DNA of 51,572 bases, from NCBI GenBank assembly GCA_905233185.1, contig CAJODB010000008.1, positions 1 through 51,572 on the forward strand, read 5' to 3'. Of this stretch, positions 17,941 to 23,880 are shown one piece after another (the stretch's first letter is position 1; each line of letters opens with the position of its first letter). This DNA comes from an uncultured Alphaproteobacteria bacterium (GTDB lineage Bacteria > Pseudomonadota > Alphaproteobacteria > UBA3830). The notes under the pieces were generated by a model. It ran no database searches, had not been told where the DNA came from, and was given only the letters and a program-made list of their open reading frames with translations. The translations under genes and the position numbers were made by a program.

Positions 17941-20007
17941 ATGATATGTAAGAAGGAAATCAATTGGGGAGGGAGATTACTCTCAATTGAAACAGGAAGG
18001 TTTGCGAATCAGGCGACTGGCGCGGTAACTGTCAGATATGGTGACACGATCGTTTTATGTACTGTCGTTGCTGATGATAAACCTAGTACAGAGAATGATT
18101 TTTTTCCTCTTACAGTGAACTATATCGAAAAATCCTATGCTGCAGGACGTATTCCTGGAGGATTTGTGAAGAGGGAAGGGCGCCCATCTGAGCATGAGGT
18201 GCTGGTATCTCGTTTAATCGATCGTCCGATACGTCCTTTGTTTCATCCTGATTTTAGAAACGAAACACAGGTTATTTGTACAGTTTTGAGTTTTGATAGA
18301 GAAAATGATACCGATATTATTTCTATAATCGGAGCTTCGGCTGCTTTAACAATTTCTGGTCTACCATTCATGGGACCAGTTGCTGCAGCGAGAATAGGCT
18401 ATGAGAATGGCGAATTCATATTAAATCCAAAAATTGGTCATGAAACCGATCTGAATCTAACCATAGCTGGTACGAAAGACGGAGTTCTGATGGTCGAATC
18501 CGGCGCAAAAGAGTTATCAGATGAAACGATGCTTGAAGCGTTAAAATTTGGTCATAATGCATTTCAACCTATTGTAAATATGATAATAGAACTTGCTGAA
18601 GAATCAGCAAAAGAAAGTTGGGAAGTACAATCTCCTGAAAAAATTGGGGATGAAGCACTTTTCAATGAAATATCAGATTTATTTACAAAAGATATCGAAG
18701 TTGCTTACAATGGTGAATCGAAACAAGAAAGAAATGAAGCGAAGAAAAAAGTATTTGCAAAAATCTTAGAGCATTATTCGGAAAAAGAAGAAATAACGGA
18801 AGATATTTTAGCAAAAAAATTTCATGATGTTTGCTCCCAATTCATACGTAATAAACTTCTTGTACACGGAAAAAGAGTTGATAACAGAAAAGCGAAAGAT
18901 ATACGAAAAATAAGTGTTGATGTATCTGTCTTACCAAGCGTTCATGGTTCTGCTGTATTTAATCGCGGTGAAACTCAAGCTCTTGCAATTGCTACTCTCG
19001 GAACAACACAAGATGAACAGTTAGTAGATTCGCTTTCTGGAGAATTTAAGGAAAGGTTTTTGCTGCACTATAATTTTCCTCCATTTTGCGTTGGCGAAGT
19101 AGGGCGTTTAGGAAGCCCAGGGCGCAGAGAGATAGGTCACGGTCGTCTTGCATGGCGTGCTATAAATGCAGTTCTCCCATCTCGAGAAGAATTCCCTTAT
19201 TCTATGCGTGTGGTATCAGAAGTTTTATCTTGCAATGGTTCTTCATCTATGGCTACAGTTTGTGGAGCTTCTCTTGCTCTGATGGATGCTGGCGTGCCAA
19301 TTAAAAACGCAGTTGCCGGAATCGCTATGGGATTGATTATTGATGGTGATAATTACGTCATTCTCAGCGATATTATGGCAGAAGAAGATCACCTTGGCGA
19401 TATGGATTTCAAAGTTGCGGGAACGAAAGATGGAATTACAGCTTTGCAAATGGATTTGAAGGTAAACGGAGTTTCTTTTGATATTATGGAAGCCGCAATG
19501 AAACAGGCTCGCGAAGGTCGCATGCATATTTTAAAAGAAATGTCTAAAGGCTTGAGTGAAGCGCGTCCAGAATTAAATGAGAATGCGCCAAAACTGGTGT
19601 CATTGACTATTCCTAAGGATAAAATCAGAGAAGTTATCGGATCTGGTGGAAAAGTGATCAGGGACATAATAGAACGCAGCGGTGCAAAAATTGATATCGA
19701 TGATGATGGAAATGTTAACGTTGCGGCACCAGATTCAAAATCCATAGATGTTGCGGTTGGAATGATAAAAGAGATAGCTTTTGATCCTGAAGAAGGTGCA
19801 ATTTACAAAGCGACTGTTGTGAAAATAATGGATTTTGGAGCGTTTGTACGATTTTATGGGACAAGAGAAGGCCTGGTTCATGTAAGTACAATGTCAGATG
19901 AACGAGTTGAGAACGTTACTGATATAGTAAATGAAGGCGATGAAGTTAATGTCAAGTTCTTGGGATATGACAATAAAGGACGCGCAAAACTTACGATGAA
20001 AATCTAG
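17941..20007 (+). CDS. pnp: Polyribonucleotide nucleotidyltransferase (PNPase)
   Basis: PNPase degrades RNA 3' to 5' by phosphorolysis and is part of the RNA degradosome. The 688-residue protein has two RNase PH domains (first with ETGRFANQATGAVTVRYGDT and GRIPGGFVKREGRPSEHEVL; second with GRGETQALAIATLGT-like FNRGETQALAI and GSPGRREIGHGRLAWRA), a KH domain (KIREVIGSGGKVIRDIIERS, about residues 560-620) and a C-terminal S1 domain (GAIYKATVVKIMDFGAFVRF, about 618-688). Length is near normal (711 in E. coli). It follows rpsO by 61 nt. Confidence 0.97.
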   Translation: MICKKEINWGGRLLSIETGRFANQATGAVTVRYGDTIVLCTVVADDKPSTENDFFPLTVNYIEKSYAAGRIPGGFVKREGRPSEHEVLVSRLIDRPIRPLFHPDFRNETQVICTVLSFDRENDTDIISIIGASAALTISGLPFMGPVAAARIGYENGEFILNPKIGHETDLNLTIAGTKDGVLMVESGAKELSDETMLEALKFGHNAFQPIVNMIIELAEESAKESWEVQSPEKIGDEALFNEISDLFTKDIEVAYNGESKQERNEAKKKVFAKILEHYSEKEEITEDILAKKFHDVCSQFIRNKLLVHGKRVDNRKAKDIRKISVDVSVLPSVHGSAVFNRGETQALAIATLGTTQDEQLVDSLSGEFKERFLLHYNFPPFCVGEVGRLGSPGRREIGHGRLAWRAINAVLPSREEFPYSMRVVSEVLSCNGSSSMATVCGASLALMDAGVPIKNAVAGIAMGLIIDGDNYVILSDIMAEEDHLGDMDFKVAGTKDGITALQMDLKVNGVSFDIMEAAMKQAREGRMHILKEMSKGLSEARPELNENAPKLVSLTIPKDKIREVIGSGGKVIRDIIERSGAKIDIDDDGNVNVAAPDSKSIDVAVGMIKEIAFDPEEGAIYKATVVKIMDFGAFVRFYGTREGLVHVSTMSDERVENVTDIVNEGDEVNVKFLGYDNKGRAKLTMKI

Positions 20008-20058
20008 TGTAGAAATTCTCGAGATTAGTTAGCAAAGAAAAAATATTTTCAAAAAATT

Positions 20059-20715
20059 CTAATTTGTTCCAGGAAAAAGTCCTGGTTTAGGTGTGATGAC
20101 TAATTGATATCGAAAAAAGTTGTTTATGTTATCTATTGTATCTTTTTGCAATTTTGGTTCAATTAGAAAGAAGCCTAGTTTCTTTTTATTAAATCCTGAA
20201 GCTTTTCTATAGCAACACTCTACAACCAAACGTTCTTCTCCATCTTTATCACAAATTAAATCGGGGTTTATAGCTTGGATCTGACTGGAAGTTTTTGTTT
20301 CTACGTTAGTACAACCTTGATTCATTCCATCAGGAGAAGCGCCCGAAGTAGAAGTTGTTCCATAACATTTCTGATATTGATAACTATTACTGTTAACTCG
20401 CTTTACCCAAGCGCAAATCAGAGCGTAATATATTCCAAAAGGCCATGGTTTAAAGATCGTATTTGTATGAAAAAAGTTGAGAGAACTTGCATATGCAATA
20501 TCAGCAAAATCTTTTTTAGATAATTGCTTATTTGTTTTTGTGTTTTTGATCTGTTGAATAATACTTGCAGCAAAATAAGTCGAAGTTTTTATTTTATTTT
20601 GCAATTCATAGAAACGATAATGATCAGATATAAAGAAAAGTAGAGTAATACAAACGGGAATAGAAAATGTGAATTCGATTAATATGCTACCTTTTTTCGG
20701 TTTTTGGGTACACAA
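20059..20715 (-). CDS. TadE/TadF-like pilin protein, possibly phase-variable
   Basis: The product carries a basic stretch then GSILIEFTFSIPVCITLLFF, the TadE-type prepilin-like helix with its conserved Glu and Pro; the rest has eight or so cysteines and would be periplasmic. As the sequence stands the longest frame begins with TTG at 20715, whose only AGGAG is adjacent to the codon and too close to serve. A strong GGAGGT followed by ATG-ATG lies at 20798-20781, and that frame would enter this gene if the intervening G9 tract had 10 or 7 Gs. The gene is therefore out of frame with its natural start, or weakly expressed from TTG. It converges on pnp. Confidence 0.65.
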   Translation of the reverse strand: MCTQKPKKGSILIEFTFSIPVCITLLFFISDHYRFYELQNKIKTSTYFAASIIQQIKNTKTNKQLSKKDFADIAYASSLNFFHTNTIFKPWPFGIYYALICAWVKRVNSNSYQYQKCYGTTSTSGASPDGMNQGCTNVETKTSSQIQAINPDLICDKDGEERLVVECCYRKASGFNKKKLGFFLIEPKLQKDTIDNINNFFRYQLVITPKPGLFPGTN

Positions 20716-20786
20716 GCTCCTGCATAAGAGAGCGAATACCCCCCCCCGTATTTTTTATGCAAGAGTGTTTTGATTTGAAACATCAT
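20679..20786 (-). CDS. Leader frame with strong RBS running through the G9 tract
   Basis: GGAGGT (20798-20793) precedes ATG (20786) by 6 nt. The frame reads MMFQIKTLLHKKY, then three Gly codons from the G9 tract, then a short out-of-frame tail ending at TAA (20681-20679), 35 codons in all. The first 13 residues resemble the basic N-terminus of the TadE-like protein at 8313 (MMISIRRLIKDKY). I read it as the true 5' end of the pilin gene at 20059. Confidence 0.5.
   Translation of the reverse strand: MMFQIKTLLHKKYGGGYSLSYAGACVPKNRKKVAY
20739..20747. repeat. Homopolymer C9/G9 tract
   Basis: Nine consecutive C on the plus strand (G on the coding strand), a rare run in AT-rich DNA. It lies between the strong start of the pilin-like gene and its body, where a change of one base switches the frame. 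Confidence 0.9.
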
Positions 20787-20884
20787 ATGGTTACCTCCAA
20801 TCTTCTTTGCATTACTACATTCTAAAAAAATAAATGGTTAAGAAAAAGATTTATTATAAAAGTCCTACAGACCTTAAAATGAGC

Positions 20885-20925
20885 AAAAAAGCCTCTTAAA
20901 ATAAAGTTAATTAAGAGGCTTTTTT
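20885..20925 (-). terminator. Bidirectional-looking intrinsic terminator
   Basis: A perfect 15-bp stem (AAAAAAGCCTCTTAA at 20885-20899 with its complement at 20911-20925) provides a T6 run on each strand. It ends the coiled-coil gene transcript 16 nt after its stop and separates it from the pilin-like gene. Confidence 0.9.
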
Positions 20926-20940
20926 AACGAAAACAGTAAG

Positions 20941-22485
20941 TTAATCAGCTACTTCTGAGTTAGCTATATCTTCATCAAAGTCTGGATTTGGCATAATAAC
21001 CTTTTTCCCTCTACTGTCATCCATCCCTATTTCTTTGTTCAATTCTTTAGCATCTTTCTGCAATTGTACGAGATCTTTCTCTTCTTCATTTAAAGAATCA
21101 CTCATGCTTTCAAGAGTGGCACTTATATTAACGCATGCCTCTTTAACTGAATCATTTGCTCCGGCATTTGATTCAATATTTCTAATTTCTTCTTGAATTG
21201 AAGAAATATCCGCTTTTATGGTTTCAATTGCTTCACCGATTTTCGCACGTTCGCGCGCCATTTCTTTAGTTAACTCAGCTTTTTCGTTTTCGTGATTTCC
21301 TTGTTGTTCTACAAGCGCAGCATGACTCTTCGCTAATTTCTGAAGTTGACGATCCTTTTCAGTTCGTTCATTTACTGCGTTATCTCTATCCTCTCGTGCT
21401 TTCTTTAAGAGATTTTCTTTCGTTCTAAGATCTGCTTCAGCTTTCTTTTGAGCTCTGAGCGTATTAGAATGCGCAGTCTTTGTTTTTTCATGGGCATCTT
21501 GTTCATCTTTTAATCTTTTTTGAGTCTCTTCTTGCATGGATTTCACTCGTAAATAGTCTTCTTTTGTTGCTTGATGCTCCTTTCTTGATGCTTCCAATTC
21601 TTTTTGAGACTGTTCATGAGCTTTTATTTTTGCTTCTAATTCAGCCTGTGTGGAAGCATGTGCTGATCGAGTTTTCTCATGAGCCTCTTGCTCTGTTTTT
21701 AATTTTTTCTGACTATCTTCAAGATCTGCTTGAGTTTTTTTATGAGCTTCCTCAGTTTGGCTCAATTTTCTTGAAGTCGTACGAAGCTGAACTTCTGCAT
21801 TTTCACGTTTTTCTCTTTCTTCATCATTTTCTCTTTGTTTTATCGTTAAATCATACTTTGTTTTGTTGTGAGCTTTCTTTTCATCTTCCCAATTTGCTTT
21901 CATTTTATCATGAGCAGCTTTTGTTGCTTGATGCTCCTTTTTTTCCGCTTCAAATTGTTTTTGTCTTTCCTCAGACTCGCGTTTTGTTTCTTGATGTTGC
22001 TTTCTTTCGTTCGCAAGTAAGCCTTCAGTTTCTAACAATTTTTTCTGGGATGCGGCTTTTTCTGTCTCAAATTTCTTTGTTGCTTCTGCATGCTTTGATA
22101 TCGCGTTTTCTAACTGTTTCTGATTGCTTGCAAGAGCATTACGTGTAGCATTATGTTCGTCTTGTTCTTTCGCCAAAGCGTCTTTTTGTGCCTTAAGGTC
22201 AGCTTGTGCGGCATTGCGAGCTGATACAACATCCTTAAACATAGACTGTAAATTTTTGAATTGTTCAAGAGCTTGTGTGCTGGACGTACTTGTTTGTTGT
22301 CCTGCTTGATGTGTACTTTCTATTAAACTGCCCAATTTTGTAAATGCTTGATCTCTTTCTTGTTCAGATGCTGTGGTCTTCGGAACATATCTAAAACGAC
22401 TATTAGATCCTGGCGTTGCTTCCAAAAAAGAAATAGCAAAAGTCATTGGTACTAAAGCGGAAAGTGCAATAAATTTGTTTCTCAT
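20941..22485 (-). CDS. Secreted long coiled-coil protein with in-register histidines
   Basis: No named family is recognised. The 514-residue product has a signal peptide (MRNKFIALSALVPMTFAISF, cleavage near LEA) and is almost wholly Lys/Glu/Gln/Ala-rich coiled coil from about residue 85 to 480, then an acidic tail. A recurring unit H-x-x-T-[KRQ] (EHQATK, AHEKTR, AHKKTQ) appears about every 21 residues. Histidines at 164, 185, 192, 206, 248, 269, 276, 290, 304, 332, 339 and 388 all fall at the same position modulo 7. AGGAG precedes the ATG. Its promoter shares a 16-bp element with the next secreted coiled-coil gene (22585-23239). A surface or periplasmic fibrous role is an inference. Confidence 0.8.
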   Translation of the reverse strand: MRNKFIALSALVPMTFAISFLEATPGSNSRFRYVPKTTASEQERDQAFTKLGSLIESTHQAGQQTSTSSTQALEQFKNLQSMFKDVVSARNAAQADLKAQKDALAKEQDEHNATRNALASNQKQLENAISKHAEATKKFETEKAASQKKLLETEGLLANERKQHQETKRESEERQKQFEAEKKEHQATKAAHDKMKANWEDEKKAHNKTKYDLTIKQRENDEEREKRENAEVQLRTTSRKLSQTEEAHKKTQADLEDSQKKLKTEQEAHEKTRSAHASTQAELEAKIKAHEQSQKELEASRKEHQATKEDYLRVKSMQEETQKRLKDEQDAHEKTKTAHSNTLRAQKKAEADLRTKENLLKKAREDRDNAVNERTEKDRQLQKLAKSHAALVEQQGNHENEKAELTKEMARERAKIGEAIETIKADISSIQEEIRNIESNAGANDSVKEACVNISATLESMSDSLNEEEKDLVQLQKDAKELNKEIGMDDSRGKKVIMPNPDFDEDIANSEVAD

Positions 22486-22522
22486 TTTATAATTCTCCTT
22501 GTCTATTTTTTAACTTTATAAG

Positions 22523-22556
22523 TTATAATAAGTCAAAAAGATTAATTTTTAGTAAA
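22523..22556 (-). promoter_or_regulatory. Promoter module of the 514-residue coiled-coil gene
   Basis: On the minus strand TTTACTAAAAATTAAT (22556-22541) is followed after 11 nt by ATTATAA (22529-22523), about 38 nt before the ATG. The same two elements with the same 11-nt gap occur before the neighbouring gene (23332-23299). Confidence 0.55.
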
Positions 22557-22584
22557 AGACAAAAAATATTTTTAGATAAAAAAA

Positions 22585-23239
22585 CTAGCGATTTTTTCTT
22601 GTCATTTCAGTCGTTTTTATATCAGAATTTCGTTCTGTGATTTCTTGAGATGAGTTCAATTTCTTTTTTAATACTTTCAACTTTTTCACTATATTTGATG
22701 TAGCAATAAGAGTTTGTTCTATTTCCATCATTTTTTTCTTTTGAGCATCTGTTGAATTCTTAAACGAGGCGAATAAATCTACTATATTTCCTCTTTTTCC
22801 TAAAAATCTTTTTGTAGATGGATCTGTCTCTTGCTTATAAAGTGCATTGATATTAGCAATTAAAATATCCAGATCGTTCATTGGAATATTTTCAGCTATT
22901 GTTTTTGATAAAGCCTCTTTTTCTCGGTTCTTCTTCTCAATTTTATCGTATTCTTGCTGTAAAAGATTATATCGTTCAATTAACTCATTATATTCCTTTA
23001 AATTTTCCTGTTGTTTTAGGCTTGATTTCTTATATATATCTTGAGATTCTGCAATGAATCGTATTGTTTCTGCTGCATTAAGATTGGTTTGATTTATCGT
23101 TTTTCCAAGCTTTAGAAGGGTTTTATTTATATTACTGGCAGTATCTGATTGTTGCTGATTGGAGAGAATAGGGGCCTTATCAGCTTGTAAGTTAGAAACA
23201 GTTAGAAAAAAGAATAATAAACGATATGATTTTTTTCAT
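22585..23239 (-). pseudogene. Secreted coiled-coil protein gene with 5' frameshift
   Basis: From an ATG at 23239 with a GAGAGG ribosome binding site, the gene enters an A7 run, then a T6 run, and stops after 15 codons (MKKIISFIILFSNCF). The next frame is open from there to the stop at 22585. Removing one A gives MKKSYRLLFFLTVSNLQA, and removing one T gives MKKIISFIILFLTVSNLQA, both good signal peptides followed by DKAPIL. The repaired product would be 217 residues, helical and Gln/Lys/Glu/Asn-rich. Without repair the only internal ATG (22881) yields 98 residues without a signal. It may be a phase-variable gene, a recent pseudogene or a sequencing error. Confidence 0.65.
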
Positions 23240-23298
23240 TTTTGGACCTCTCTTTAGCTTTATGCTTCATAAAATTAATAAACATAGACATAAAATAT

Positions 23299-23332
23299 TT
23301 ATAATGTCATGATTGAATTAATTTTTAGTAAA
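23299..23332 (-). promoter_or_regulatory. Promoter module of the frameshifted coiled-coil gene
   Basis: TTTACTAAAAATTAAT (23332-23317) and ATTATAA (23305-23299) with an 11-nt gap on the minus strand, matching the module at 22556-22523 exactly in both elements. It is about 60 nt before the ATG. Confidence 0.55.
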
Positions 23333-23346
23333 GGTTAACAAAATAT

Positions 23347-23392
23347 GCTGGATTAGCTCAGCTGCTAGAACAGCTGATTCATAATCAAGAGC
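23347..23392 (+). pseudogene. 5' half of a tRNA gene (partial copy of tRNA-Thr)
   Basis: About 42 nt match the acceptor, D-arm and anticodon arm of the tRNA-Thr at 23644-23719 with six differences, on the opposite strand. The anticodon position reads CAT instead of TGT. The T-arm and 3' acceptor are missing; the sequence continues into A-rich DNA. It cannot fold as a complete tRNA. The remaining part of 23393-23640 is AT-rich with no supported gene. Confidence 0.7.
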
Positions 23393-23643
23393 AAAAAATA
23401 TAAAAAAATCTAGAAAATCAACAAAGAAAAATTTTAGAAGGAAAAAAATTAAGAAATCTAAAACAAGACGATTAAATAATTTTGATTATGTTAAATTAAA
23501 ATAATACCAATATCGAAATCAGGTGTTCAATTTATTTATATTATAAGGCTTCTTAAGAAAGGTAAAAACAGACTCAAAAAAGTATATCACTACTCTCTCA
23601 TATGTATATAGTAATCCGACTAACTTAGAAGCTATTAAATAAA

Positions 23644-23719
23644 TGGTGCTGGATGACGGATTCGAACCATCGACCTACTGATTACAAATCAGCCGCTCTA
23701 CCAGCTGAGCTAATCCAGC
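23644..23719 (-). tRNA. tRNA-Thr (anticodon TGT)
   Basis: The minus strand folds as a full cloverleaf: acceptor GCTGGAT/ATCCAGC with discriminator A and encoded CCA (23646-23644), D-arm GCTC/GAGC, anticodon stem GCTGA/TCAGT with loop TTTGTAA, and T-arm GATGG/CCGTC with loop TTCGAAT. The anticodon TGT decodes ACA and related Thr codons. Confidence 0.95.
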
Positions 23720-23836
23720 ACATAAAGAAATAACGCAATAAAAAGCAATTAAGCGTATGGCGTTTTATACATCATTTCTTGTAAACAATCAATTAAATCT
23801 TATCTAAATTCGGTTTTCTCGATATGCGGATTCCTA

Positions 23837-23842
23837 TATAAT
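23837..23842 (+). promoter_or_regulatory. -10 element of the ileS operon
   Basis: A perfect TATAAT lies 39 nt before the ileS ATG. The -35 position has no good match. It is the only promoter-like element between tRNA-Thr and ileS. Confidence 0.45.
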
Positions 23843-23880
23843 AGCTACGGTGTTCGTATAGATCGAATAGGATTTTTGTT

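Noticed and set aside
21480-22148. 222-codon open frame antisense to the coiled-coil gene
   Set aside because: It is the complement of a Lys/Glu/Gln-rich repeat, giving Leu/Phe-rich low-complexity peptide; the sense frame has a signal peptide, ribosome binding site and terminator.
23393-23503. Lys/Arg-rich frame after the tRNA fragment (SRAKNIKKSRKSTKKNFRRK and on)
   Set aside because: No start codon, preceded directly by a stop; A-rich DNA gives such peptides by chance.
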